A stretch of 64,000 nt of DNA from Aedoeadaptatus coli. Lineage in GTDB: Bacteria > Bacillota > Clostridia > Tissierellales > Peptoniphilaceae. This document shows, piece after piece, positions 54,005-63,040 of this stretch (positions are counted from its first letter, which is position 1; each line of letters opens with the position of its first letter). The stretch is taken from assembly GCF_900343085.1 (NCBI RefSeq), contig NZ_OPYI01000010.1:30368-94367 (forward strand), in the 5' to 3' direction. Below the pieces are notes generated by a model. That model was given only the letters and a program-made list of their open reading frames with translations. It made no database searches and was not told the DNA's origin. The translations under genes were made by a program, and so were the position numbers.

Positions 54005-56251
54005 TTGCCGACAAAAAGAAAAACCACGAAAAAAAAGACCGCCGCTCAGAGCCAACAAAGGGCCTACATGATCGGAGGCCTCATCATCATTTTGGCCATA
54101 CTATCCATGTTGAGCCTGTACAGCGAGCAAATGGGCGTCTTTGGGGACCTGACCTCTTCCGCCATCGGAATTTTATTCGGAAAGGTTGGTCCGGTTTTTT
54201 GCGCCCTTCTTTTCGTCGTCGGTTTATTTTTCATTACCGATTGGGACGTAAAGACCAAGATGAAGGTCTTGGGCTTGAGCCTTACGGTCTTTCTTATGGC
54301 CATTTTATTTACCTACGACCCCACCCGCCCGAGCATAAGCTGGGATGCGCGCATGAATCTCACCGGGCCCTATGTGGATCCGGGCTTTCTCGGTGAAAAT
54401 TTTGCACGCCTCTTCGTCGGCCTTTTAGGCCCCGTGGGCAGCCGTACGGTCTTGGCCTTAATTGCTTTCTTCATGCTTTATCACCTGCCGTCGAAAGAGC
54501 GGCGGGATATGACGAAAGAAAAAATAGCTGCCTCTTTCCGCGAAAAGAAAGCGGAACGTGAAAAGCTGAAAAGCGAAAAAGAAAAGGCAGCGCCTCGAGA
54601 AGAGAAGAAGCCTTCGGCGAAAAAGGCAAAGGCGAAGAAGCAGATCACTTCCGGTGCCGACGCATTTAAGGAATTCGTTCCCGAAAAAAAACGGGAAGAG
54701 CCTGTTGAAATACGCGACTATCGCCCTTCCGCCGAGGAACAACCGAAGCGCGCGGAAGCCTTAAACGAATCGGAAAAAGAGTCCTTTGCAAAAGATATGC
54801 AGACGGAAATCGAGGAATCCGTCTATCATTTCCCGCCGATTAAACTATTAAAAAAACCCAGTGCAGGCCCCGCTGCAGGAGACGGCGACATCCGGAAAAA
54901 TGCCGAAATTATTCAAGAGGTCATGGATAATTTCAACGTGGATTGTCGGGTACGCGCCATTAACCGCGGGCCCACCATCACCTCCTACGAATTAGAGCCC
55001 TCTCCCGGAGTGAAGATTTCAAAAATCGTCTCCCTTCACGACAATCTGAGCCTCTCCTTGGCGAGCCCCGGAATACGAATCGAAGCGCCGATTCCGGGGA
55101 AGAGCGCCATCGGCATCGAGGTGCCCAACAAAGTGAAAGACAGCGTCCATTTAAGAGAAATCATCGAAAGCGACGCATTCGAAAGCCTGGATTCATCGGT
55201 GCCCCTCACATTGGGTAAAGATATTAGCGGAAACGCCATCGTTTCGGCCATCGACAAAATGCCCCACCTTTTAATCGCCGGTGCGACGGGTTCGGGAAAA
55301 TCCGTGTGCATTAACGGTATTTTAATGGGTATTTTATACAAATCCGCGCCGGAAGACGTGCGCCTGATTCTGATTGACCCGAAAGTCGTGGAGCTGGGCA
55401 TTTACAACGGCATTCCTCACCTTTTGATCCCCGTCGTAACGGATCCGAAGAAGGCGGCCTTCGCCCTTGCCTGGGCCGTGGACGAAATGGAAAAACGCTA
55501 CAAGGCCTTTGCGGAAACCGGCGTACGCGACGTGTCGGGCTACAACGAAAAAATGAAGGCGGCAGGGGAAAAAACCATGCCGAAAATCGTCATCGTCGTC
55601 GACGAATTAAGCGATTTAATGATGGTGGCGGCAAAAGAAGTGGAAGACTACATTACCCGCCTGGCGCAAATGGCGAGAGCCGCCGGTATCCATTTGATCC
55701 TCGCCACTCAGCGCCCGTCGGTGGATGTCATTACCGGGACCATCAAGGCGAATATTCCATCGCGAATCGCCTTTTCTGTGTCCTCTTCCATCGACTCACG
55801 CACGATTTTAGATATGTCCGGGGCGGAAAAGCTTCTCGGAAAAGGGGACATGCTCTTTTATCCCTCGAGTTTTCCGAAGCCGAAGCGGCTGCAAGGGGCA
55901 TTCGTCTCGGATCAGGAAGTGGAAAATGTGCTCGCGTTCGTGAAAAAGCACACGGATGACGCGGAGTACGACGAAGAAGCCTTGAACACCATGGAAAAGA
56001 AGGTGCAAAAGTCCTTTACCGATGAAGATCCTCTCTTGTACGACGCCGTAGACATTATCCTGACTCAGGAGCAGGCCTCCATCTCTTTCATTCAACGGAA
56101 GTTGAAGATAGGCTACGCACGGGCGGCGCGAATCGTGGATCAGATCGAAGAAATGGGAATCGTCGGCCCCAACGAAGGCACGAAGCCGCGAAAATTACTC
56201 ATGACAAAAGAACAAATCGAAGATATGAAAGAAAATCAGGAGAATATATGA
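54005..56251 (+). CDS. ftsK: DNA translocase FtsK/SpoIIIE
   Basis: This 748-residue septal DNA pump starts with a basic segment (TKRKTTKKK). Four membrane helices follow (roughly residues 20-165), then a charged linker. The motor domain has Walker A GATGSGKSVCINGIL and Walker B IVIVVDELSDLM. The C-terminal winged-helix gamma domain contains YARAARIVDQIEEMGIVG. The TTG at 54005 is preferred because GAGGA is 5 bases upstream; an ATG at 53993 is the alternative. The end overlaps rimO. Confidence 0.95.
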   Translation: MPTKRKTTKKKTAAQSQQRAYMIGGLIIILAILSMLSLYSEQMGVFGDLTSSAIGILFGKVGPVFCALLFVVGLFFITDWDVKTKMKVLGLSLTVFLMAILFTYDPTRPSISWDARMNLTGPYVDPGFLGENFARLFVGLLGPVGSRTVLALIAFFMLYHLPSKERRDMTKEKIAASFREKKAEREKLKSEKEKAAPREEKKPSAKKAKAKKQITSGADAFKEFVPEKKREEPVEIRDYRPSAEEQPKRAEALNESEKESFAKDMQTEIEESVYHFPPIKLLKKPSAGPAAGDGDIRKNAEIIQEVMDNFNVDCRVRAINRGPTITSYELEPSPGVKISKIVSLHDNLSLSLASPGIRIEAPIPGKSAIGIEVPNKVKDSVHLREIIESDAFESLDSSVPLTLGKDISGNAIVSAIDKMPHLLIAGATGSGKSVCINGILMGILYKSAPEDVRLILIDPKVVELGIYNGIPHLLIPVVTDPKKAAFALAWAVDEMEKRYKAFAETGVRDVSGYNEKMKAAGEKTMPKIVIVVDELSDLMMVAAKEVEDYITRLAQMARAAGIHLILATQRPSVDVITGTIKANIPSRIAFSVSSSIDSRTILDMSGAEKLLGKGDMLFYPSSFPKPKRLQGAFVSDQEVENVLAFVKKHTDDAEYDEEALNTMEKKVQKSFTDEDPLLYDAVDIILTQEQASISFIQRKLKIGYARAARIVDQIEEMGIVGPNEGTKPRKLLMTKEQIEDMKENQENI

Positions 56252-57573
56252 AACAAGTGTCCATCGTCACCTTAGGCTGTTCCAAAAACGACATCGACTC
56301 CGGACAAATGCGCGGCGTCTTAGACGAGTCCCGCTTTGCCTTTACGGATCAAGTGACGGAGGCCGAGGTGATCGTCGTCAACACCTGCGGCTTTATCGAT
56401 GCCGCAAAGGAAGAATCCATCGACACAATCTTGGATTTAGCCAAACTAAAGGAATCGGGCAAACTGGAAACCCTGCTCCTCGCCGGCTGCCTGGCCCAGC
56501 GCTATCCCGATGAACTTTTGGAAGCCATCCCCGAAGCCGACGGCATCATCGGTCCGGGGCATATTCGCTCCATCAATGAGGCCATTCTAAAGGCGGAAAA
56601 CCACGAAAAGCCCATTTATGCCGCCTCCCTTGAAAACGACTATATCGAAGACGCTCGCAGGGAAGAGGTGTGCGTTACCGAATACGTGAAAATTTCGGAA
56701 GGTTGCAACAATCGCTGCGCCTACTGCATCATTCCTTATCTAAAGGGAAACAACCGCAGCCGCTCCATGGAGCATATATTGGATGAAGTCCGCCACCTCG
56801 TTGATAAGGGCACCCGCGAGGTCATTCTTATCGGCCAAAACACCACGGACTACGGCATCGACCTCTACGGCAGATACGCTTTGGTTGATTTGTTAAAGGA
56901 ATTAAGAAGCATCGAGGACCTACGTTGGGTGCGAATCCTTTACGCCTATCCCGATCATTTCGACGATGATCTGATTGAAGAAATGCGGGACAATCCGAAA
57001 ATTCTTCCCTACATCGACATTCCCATTCAACATGTGGCGGATCCCGTCTTAAAGCGAATGAATCGAAAAACCGATCGCCGCGCCATCGAATCCTTAATTA
57101 CGCGCCTTCGCCGCGCTATGCCCGACATCGCCATACGCTCTACCTTCTTGTTGGGCTTTCCCGGCGAGACGGAGGAAGATTTTCAAGAGGTCTTGGATTT
57201 CTTAAACGACTATCCCTTGGAGCGCGCCGGCGCCTTTGCCTATTCCCGCGAAGAGGGCACGCCGGCTGCCGCCATGACGGATCAAGTCCCTGATGATATC
57301 AAAGAAGCCCGCGTCGAGGCCTTTATGGCGGCCCAAATGGATCAGTCGGAACAACTCATGGAAAAACAAATCGGCCGCGTTTTGGAAGTCTTGGTTACGG
57401 AAATCACCGAAGACGGAGCCATCGGCAGGAGCTATTTAGACGCGCCGGATATCGATGGCATGGTACTCATTTACTCGGATGAAAATTTGGTCGTCGGCGA
57501 CTTTATAAAAGTTGAAATTACCGAGTCCACGGCATATGATTTAGGTGGTGATTATATTGAACATTGCAAATAA
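56248..57573 (+). CDS. rimO: Ribosomal protein S12 methylthiotransferase RimO
   Basis: This 441-residue radical-SAM enzyme adds a methylthio group to an aspartate of S12. The N-terminal UPF0004 domain begins VTLGCSKNDIDSGQM and has cysteines in NTCGFIDAAKEE and AGCLAQRYP. The radical-SAM cysteines are in EGCNNRCAYCIIP. A C-terminal TRAM domain closes the protein. LGCSKNDID marks RimO over MiaB. It overlaps ftsK by 4 bases and pgsA by 17. Confidence 0.96.
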   Translation: MKQVSIVTLGCSKNDIDSGQMRGVLDESRFAFTDQVTEAEVIVVNTCGFIDAAKEESIDTILDLAKLKESGKLETLLLAGCLAQRYPDELLEAIPEADGIIGPGHIRSINEAILKAENHEKPIYAASLENDYIEDARREEVCVTEYVKISEGCNNRCAYCIIPYLKGNNRSRSMEHILDEVRHLVDKGTREVILIGQNTTDYGIDLYGRYALVDLLKELRSIEDLRWVRILYAYPDHFDDDLIEEMRDNPKILPYIDIPIQHVADPVLKRMNRKTDRRAIESLITRLRRAMPDIAIRSTFLLGFPGETEEDFQEVLDFLNDYPLERAGAFAYSREEGTPAAAMTDQVPDDIKEARVEAFMAAQMDQSEQLMEKQIGRVLEVLVTEITEDGAIGRSYLDAPDIDGMVLIYSDENLVVGDFIKVEITESTAYDLGGDYIEHCK

Positions 57574-58090
57574 GCTGACGATTATGCGCCTCTTTTTGGT
57601 GCCGGTTTTTGTCATTCTGTTTTTATTAAATACACCGGCCACGCGCCTGGTGGCGTCACTCGTCTTTTGCGTGGCGGCCTTTACGGATTTTCTCGACGGC
57701 CACTTGGCCCGAAAATACAATCTCGTAACCACCTTCGGAAAATTTCTCGATCCCTTGGCCGATAAAGTGCTCACGATCTCGGCCTTTATCATGCTGGTGG
57801 AAGAAGGCATGATTCCCGCGTGGGGCGTCATAATTATCGTCGCCAGGGAATTGGCCATTACGGGCTTTCGCATCTTGGCCGCATCGGACAATGTAACCAT
57901 TGCCGCGAGCCCCTTCGGAAAGATCAAAACCATTACGCAATTGGCATCTTTAATCGCCCTGTTATTCTCACCGCCTATTCCCGAAAACATCGGCGTCGTA
58001 TTGTTTTACATCGCCGTCCTGCTCACGGTTTTAAGCGGCGTCGATTACTTGATCAAGAATAAAGATGTCCTGGATTTGGAAAATATATAG
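57557..58090 (+). CDS. pgsA: CDP-diacylglycerol--glycerol-3-phosphate 3-phosphatidyltransferase
   Basis: This 177-residue membrane enzyme makes phosphatidylglycerol phosphate from CDP-diacylglycerol (supplied by CdsA). The CDP-alcohol transferase motif is complete: DFLDGHLARKY then TTFGKFLDPLADK. The TTG at 57557 is chosen because AGGTGGTGAT (57543-57552) just upstream is a near-perfect Shine-Dalgarno and the N-terminus NIANKLTIMRL matches the family. It overlaps rimO by 17 bases. Confidence 0.95.
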   Translation: MNIANKLTIMRLFLVPVFVILFLLNTPATRLVASLVFCVAAFTDFLDGHLARKYNLVTTFGKFLDPLADKVLTISAFIMLVEEGMIPAWGVIIIVARELAITGFRILAASDNVTIAASPFGKIKTITQLASLIALLFSPPIPENIGVVLFYIAVLLTVLSGVDYLIKNKDVLDLENI

Positions 58091-58098
58091 GAGCGCCT

Positions 58099-59355
58099 AT
58101 GAAAGCAGAAATCATAACCATCGGAACGGAAATACTGATCGGATCCATTTTAAACACCAATGGCCCCTACCTGTCCCAAAAGCTCACCGACGCCGGCTAC
58201 GACGTGGAGTACCACGCCTCGGTAAGGGACAAGTATGAAGCCATACGCGACGCCATCGAGACGGCCCTTGAAAGATCCGATGTGATCTTTCTCTGCGGCG
58301 GATTGGGGCCGACGCAAGACGATATGACGAAACAAGCCTTGGCCCACGCGCTGGACTTGCCCTTGATTTTCGACGAAAAACAGTGGGACTATATTCGCAA
58401 TGTCTCCATGAGTTTTTCCAAAAACATTACGGAAAACAACAAGCGCCAAGCGGAATTTCCCGAGGGCGCCGTGGTCATTCCCAATCCCAAGGGAACGGCG
58501 CCGGGATGCATGCTGAACTACGAAGGCAGGCAATTTTTTATGCTCCCCGGGCCGCCGCGGGAATTTGAGCCCATGGCGGACGATATTGCGGCCAATTATC
58601 TCAATCTGGTCCACGGAAAGAACTTCATTACAAGTTTGCGCCTGGTGAATATCGGCGAATCCAAGTGCGAGTCCATGTTCCGGGAGGCAAAGATCGAAAC
58701 GGAAAACGTGGAAATCAACACCTTTGCCAAAACCGGCGAAGTGGAGATAAAAGTTATCGCCCACGCGGAAGACGAGGCCGAAGCCGAGATCATCGAAAAA
58801 GAATATGCGGAAGCCCTTCGCGCCCTTCGGGAACTCTTTTCCGAATTTATCTACGGCGACGGAGAAAGAGACGTCTTCGAAACTTTGGTTGATTGCCTGA
58901 CGGAAGAGAAGTTTACCATCAGCTTTGCTGAATCGGTGACCGGAGGAAACATGGCCCATATGATCACCTCCGTGGCAGGCGCAAGCAATGTGCTTCATGA
59001 AAGTTACATCACTTACAGCGACGAGGTGAAGGAAAAATTGCTTGGAGTCAATCCCGACACCATTTCTAGAGATACCGTGGTTTCCGAAGCGGTGGCTTCT
59101 GAAATGAGCTTGGGCCTTTTTGAAAAAACGAAGAGCACCTACTGCGTCGCCACCACCGGCGAGGCCGGCCCGGAATCGGCGACGGGAAAAGATGTGGGCA
59201 CGGTTATTTACTCCATTCGAAAAGACGGAAAAGAAGTTTTGCGGGAGAGCCGCATGTACAAAGGCGATCGCACCACGATTCAATATCGCAGTTCGAAATA
59301 CATTTTGGCGAGGATTTTATTACACGAGTTAGGAGAGGCACATGGACGAGAGTAG
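58099..59355 (+). CDS. cinA: CinA, competence/damage-inducible protein
   Basis: This 418-residue protein has an N-terminal MoaB/MogA-like domain ([29 protein letters not shown]) and a C-terminal NMN-amidohydrolase-type domain ([25 protein letters not shown]). It recycles pyridine nucleotides, and a link to recA is known from competence operons. It overlaps recA by 14 bases, so the two are translationally coupled. Confidence 0.95.
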   Translation: MKAEIITIGTEILIGSILNTNGPYLSQKLTDAGYDVEYHASVRDKYEAIRDAIETALERSDVIFLCGGLGPTQDDMTKQALAHALDLPLIFDEKQWDYIRNVSMSFSKNITENNKRQAEFPEGAVVIPNPKGTAPGCMLNYEGRQFFMLPGPPREFEPMADDIAANYLNLVHGKNFITSLRLVNIGESKCESMFREAKIETENVEINTFAKTGEVEIKVIAHAEDEAEAEIIEKEYAEALRALRELFSEFIYGDGERDVFETLVDCLTEEKFTISFAESVTGGNMAHMITSVAGASNVLHESYITYSDEVKEKLLGVNPDTISRDTVVSEAVASEMSLGLFEKTKSTYCVATTGEAGPESATGKDVGTVIYSIRKDGKEVLRESRMYKGDRTTIQYRSSKYILARILLHELGEAHGRE

Positions 59356-60379
59356 AAAAAAAGCATTAGACGATGCCATCGCGAAAATTGAAAAAGAATA
59401 CGGCAAGGGCGCCATTATGCGCCTCGGCGAAAACGCCAATTTAAACATCGAATCCATTCCCACAGGCTCCTTAAGTTTGGATATCGCCCTGGGAATCGGC
59501 GGCATTCCCCGAGGCCGCATCATCGAAATTTACGGCCCCGAATCATCCGGTAAGACCACGCTGGCCCTGCACATGATCGCCGAAGCGCAAAAGCTCGGCG
59601 GCACGGCGGCCTTTATCGACGCGGAACACGCCTTGGATCCCCAATACAGCAAGAATCTGGGCGTCGATACGGAAAATTTAATCATCTCTCAACCGGATAC
59701 CGGGGAACAGGCCCTGGAAATCACGGAAAGCTTGGTCAGAAGCAATGCCGTGGATTTAATCGTCGTGGACTCTGTGGCGGCACTGGTGCCGAAAGCGGAA
59801 ATCGAAGGCGAAATGGGGGACAGCCACATGGGTCTGCAGGCGCGCCTCATGAGTCAAGGCCTCAGAAAATTAACCGGCGCCATCAGCAAATCCAAGGCAT
59901 CCGTTATTTTTATCAACCAATTGCGTGAAAAAATCGGCGTCATGTTCGGCAATCCGGAAACCACCACCGGCGGCCGCGCCTTGAAATTCTTCACTTCCGT
60001 GCGCATGGACATTCGCCGTATCGACAGCCTGAAAAAAGGCGATGAAATCATCGGCAATCGCGTCCGCGTGAAGGTCGTAAAAAACAAAGTAGCGCCCCCC
60101 TTTAAAAAGGCGGAATTCGATATTATGTACGGCACGGGCATTTCCAAAGTGGGCTCCGTCTTGGATGCCGCCGTGGAAGCGGGCATCGTGGAAAAATCCG
60201 GTTCCTGGTTCAGCTACGGCGACACCAAACTCGGTCAGGGCCGCGAAAATTCCAAGGCCTATTTACAGGAAAATGCCGATCTCTTAGACGAAATCGACGA
60301 AAAAGTCCGCATTCACTACAATCTTGGCGACAAACACAGCAACGAAAACGAGGCAGGCGAACCTTCCGAGGAGGAATAG
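59342..60379 (+). CDS. recA: Recombinase RecA
   Basis: This 345-residue recombinase forms filaments on single-stranded DNA for strand exchange and SOS signalling. Walker A is GPESSGKTT, Walker [20 protein letters not shown], and the L2 loop region contains [15 protein letters not shown]. The acidic C-terminus is short. No SOS box was recognised in front of it; it lies inside cinA. Directly downstream come the Mre11/Rad50-like genes in place of the rny gene that often follows recA in Firmicutes. Confidence 0.98.
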   Translation: MDESRKKALDDAIAKIEKEYGKGAIMRLGENANLNIESIPTGSLSLDIALGIGGIPRGRIIEIYGPESSGKTTLALHMIAEAQKLGGTAAFIDAEHALDPQYSKNLGVDTENLIISQPDTGEQALEITESLVRSNAVDLIVVDSVAALVPKAEIEGEMGDSHMGLQARLMSQGLRKLTGAISKSKASVIFINQLREKIGVMFGNPETTTGGRALKFFTSVRMDIRRIDSLKKGDEIIGNRVRVKVVKNKVAPPFKKAEFDIMYGTGISKVGSVLDAAVEAGIVEKSGSWFSYGDTKLGQGRENSKAYLQENADLLDEIDEKVRIHYNLGDKHSNENEAGEPSEEE

Positions 60380-60382
60380 TCG

Positions 60383-61363
60383 TTGAAATTCCTGTACTTC
60401 ACAGATAGTCATATTCGAGGAACGAATCCGAAATCCAGAACGGATTCGTTTTTCCATACGGTCAAAATTAAATTACAGGAAATTCAATCCGTCGCGCGGG
60501 AAGAATCGGTGGATTATATTTTGCACGGCGGCGATCTTTTCGATCGCCCAGACGTTTCCATTTCCGTAATGAACGAGATCATTCCCATTTTAAAGGGCTT
60601 CTCCGCGCCCATATATGCCATCAGCGGGAATCACGACATCTACGGCCACAACCCCGTGACATTGCCCCGGACCATGATGGGGCTTTTGGATACCTTGGGT
60701 ATCATTCACTTAATTAACCACCGGAGAATCCTTTTAAAAGACGAGGAGACCACGGTTCAGTTAAGCGGATCTCCCTATATGTACGGTCTGGACCGGGAGG
60801 AAAACCGGCATCTTTACATCGTCGACGAACGGGATCCCGATGCGGACTATGCCATTCACCTGGTTCACGGCTTTTTAATGGCCGGCGAAGTAAGGGCTAT
60901 GTTTTCTCACACAACCATCGACGACATTAAAGATACAAAAGCCGATTTAACTTTGTGCGGCCACTTACACGACGGCTTTCCGCTAACGGAAGTGGACGGA
61001 AAATCCTTTCTCAATCCCGGCGCCATGGTTCGGATTTCCAATTCCATGAAAGAGCTGAAGCGTCGGCCTAAGATCGTCCTTATCGACGTAAAAAAGAACA
61101 AGGCTGCCATCGAGGTGCGGGATTTAAGATCCGCCTTGCCTGGACCCGAGGTCCTGGACCGAAGGGAAATCGAAATGCACAAATTTAAGAGGCAGGAATT
61201 GGCGGAATTTAAGGAATCCATCGACCGCTCGGGAAATTACGACCGCATCAACTTCTTTGATCTCCTGGCCGATATCTCCGCCAACGAGAAATTGGATCCC
61301 GCCATAAAAAAAGAGGCCATGAAGCGCATCGCCCAAGTCCAGGAGAGGAGGAGCACCCTTTGA
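60383..61363 (+). CDS. Mre11/SbcD-like metallophosphoesterase nuclease subunit
   Basis: This 326-residue protein has the calcineurin-type metal-site motifs of Mre11/SbcD in order: DSH (D8, H10), HGGDLFD (D51), GNHD (N83, H84), VHG (H162) and CGHLH (H194, H196). The C-terminal 90 residues, after NPGAMVR, resemble the Mre11 capping and Rad50-binding region in position only. The TTG start at 60383 follows GAGGAGG by 8 bases. It follows recA by 3 bases and overlaps the Rad50-like gene by 4. Phage gp47-type nucleases look similar, so an old phage origin is possible. Confidence 0.88.
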   Translation: MKFLYFTDSHIRGTNPKSRTDSFFHTVKIKLQEIQSVAREESVDYILHGGDLFDRPDVSISVMNEIIPILKGFSAPIYAISGNHDIYGHNPVTLPRTMMGLLDTLGIIHLINHRRILLKDEETTVQLSGSPYMYGLDREENRHLYIVDERDPDADYAIHLVHGFLMAGEVRAMFSHTTIDDIKDTKADLTLCGHLHDGFPLTEVDGKSFLNPGAMVRISNSMKELKRRPKIVLIDVKKNKAAIEVRDLRSALPGPEVLDRREIEMHKFKRQELAEFKESIDRSGNYDRINFFDLLADISANEKLDPAIKKEAMKRIAQVQERRSTL

Positions 61364-62799
61364 ATTCCATCGAAAAAATCATTCTCGTGAATTTTCAATC
61401 CCATACGTACTCCGAACTTTCCCTTTCTAAAGGCGTCAACGTCATCGTAGGCCCTTCAGACAGCGGCAAGACAGCCATTATGCGGGCCCTGCGCTGGAAC
61501 ATGTTTAACGATCCCTCCGGTGTGGAATTCGTGCGGGAAGGGGAATCGGAGGTGTCTGTCACCATCCGCTTTCAAAACAAGGTGGAAGTGGAGCGCAAAC
61601 GCACTCGCTCGAAGAATCAATACATTTTGCGGCAACCGGGTGAAGAAGAGTTGATTTTCGAGGGCTTCGGAAAAAATGTGCCCGCTGAAATCGAAGAAGC
61701 CATCGGAATAAAAAAAGTTATGCTGGACGATAAAAAATCCCTGCCTCTGAACTTTTCCGATCAACTGGACGGACCCTTTCTCCTTCAGGAAACTGACGCC
61801 TACAAGGCCCAGGCCATCGGCCGCATGGTGGGCGTGGATTTGTTGGACGAAACCATGCGCGACACCCTTCGCGATAAAAAACAAATCTCCATCCGCCGAG
61901 AGATGCTCGAGGCCGATTTACAGGAAACGGAAGATTCCCTCAAGGCCTTTTCGGATCTGGACGAGGAAATCGCCGTTCGGGAAAAAGTGAGCGACATCCT
62001 TTTTGCCGTATCGGATCTTCGAGAAAAGGCGGAATTGGCAGAGGCATATCGGCAAGAACGCATCTCAATCAGAGAAAATCGACGTAAAGCGGAAGACACC
62101 TTAAAGCGCTACGCCGTACTGGATAGGCTGGGTGAAAATATTTCCTCCCTTCAAAACAAGGTAAGTCAATACGGCAGGGAGCGCCTTCTTATGGATCTGT
62201 TTAAACAAAATGCATTCAATCGCGAGGCCACCGCATCGGTGCTGGCAAATTACGAAAATGTGGAGACGCTTCGGGAGAAGGTTCGCGAAATGAGGGAAGT
62301 TAAAAATACCTACGACAAGATTCTCCCCCTGCATCTTTCCCTCGCAGCGGCTCAAAAGGCGAAAACGACAAATCAGAAAATTTTGGATGCTACTAAAGGC
62401 CTCGACGCCGTTCGGTCCATGGAAGTTCAAACGAAGTACGATAAACTCATCGATTACAAGAGTTTGCTGGCGGCTTTTCAGGAGCTACATGCGCGAATAA
62501 AAATGGGGGAAGCCTTTTTGGCTCGCTTCAGTCAATTGGACGGAATGGAGAAGCTAAACGGCCAAATGACGGAAGGCCTGGAAAAAGATCGATCCCTTCG
62601 CGCCCTTTTACAGGAACAAAAAAGGCTCAATCATGAAAAAGCAAAGCTTTCGGCCGATCTCGCCCGCTTCGTCGACAACGATCGACGGGCCATGGACGCG
62701 TACTTAAACGGCCTTTCCGAGGCCGGCACCTGCCCTTTGTGTAAGCAACCCATTGACGACGGGGCCCTGCACGCCATAAAGCATAGTTTGGAGGATTAG
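61360..62799 (+). CDS. Rad50/SbcC-like N-lobe subunit with coiled coil and terminal zinc hook
   Basis: This 479-residue protein has the Rad50 N-terminal ATPase lobe: IILVNFQSHTYSEL, Walker A GPSDSGKT (31-38), and a Q-loop-like region around LPLNFSDQLDGPFLLQET. About 290 residues of predicted coiled coil follow. It ends 18 residues after CPLC (C458, C461), the zinc-hook motif normally found in the middle of Rad50. The second arm and C-lobe are absent and encoded by the next two genes. The TTG start overlaps the nuclease stop (TTGA) and follows GGAGAGGAGG. Confidence 0.85.
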   Translation: MNSIEKIILVNFQSHTYSELSLSKGVNVIVGPSDSGKTAIMRALRWNMFNDPSGVEFVREGESEVSVTIRFQNKVEVERKRTRSKNQYILRQPGEEELIFEGFGKNVPAEIEEAIGIKKVMLDDKKSLPLNFSDQLDGPFLLQETDAYKAQAIGRMVGVDLLDETMRDTLRDKKQISIRREMLEADLQETEDSLKAFSDLDEEIAVREKVSDILFAVSDLREKAELAEAYRQERISIRENRRKAEDTLKRYAVLDRLGENISSLQNKVSQYGRERLLMDLFKQNAFNREATASVLANYENVETLREKVREMREVKNTYDKILPLHLSLAAAQKAKTTNQKILDATKGLDAVRSMEVQTKYDKLIDYKSLLAAFQELHARIKMGEAFLARFSQLDGMEKLNGQMTEGLEKDRSLRALLQEQKRLNHEKAKLSADLARFVDNDRRAMDAYLNGLSEAGTCPLCKQPIDDGALHAIKHSLED

Positions 62800-62800
62800 G

Positions 62801-63040
62801 ATGAATTTAGAACAACGGATCAGCGAATTAAATCAGCGCTACGAGCAGGCAAAGGACACGCGCAAGCGCGCCGAGTGGCGCATGGAAGAGCTGGAGCGGG
62901 AAGAAAAGGAATTAAACGAAAAAATCCAAGCCCTGGGCTTCGATCCGGCGACCCTGGAAGATGAAATTAATCGCATGGAATCCGAAATCCTACGCCTGCT
63001 CGACGAAGCGGAAAAACTTCTCCCCGAGGATAACGCATGA
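62801..63040 (+). CDS. Small coiled-coil protein, likely part of the split Rad50
   Basis: This 79-residue, highly charged protein is almost all predicted coiled coil (LEREEKELNEKIQALG and a second helix ESEILRLLDEAEKLL). It matches no family I know. It starts one base after the N-lobe gene with its own TTGGAGG, which lies in the end of that gene, and overlaps the C-lobe gene by 4 bases (ATGA). By position it stands where the returning coiled-coil arm of Rad50 would be. It could be that arm or a separate adaptor. Confidence 0.75.
   Translation: MNLEQRISELNQRYEQAKDTRKRAEWRMEELEREEKELNEKIQALGFDPATLEDEINRMESEILRLLDEAEKLLPEDNA

Noticed and set aside
58150..59283. 377-codon open frame on the minus strand opposite cinA
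   Set aside because: It is fully antisense to a clear cinA, has no ribosome-binding site or recognisable domain, and its composition is the mirror image of the cinA codon pattern.
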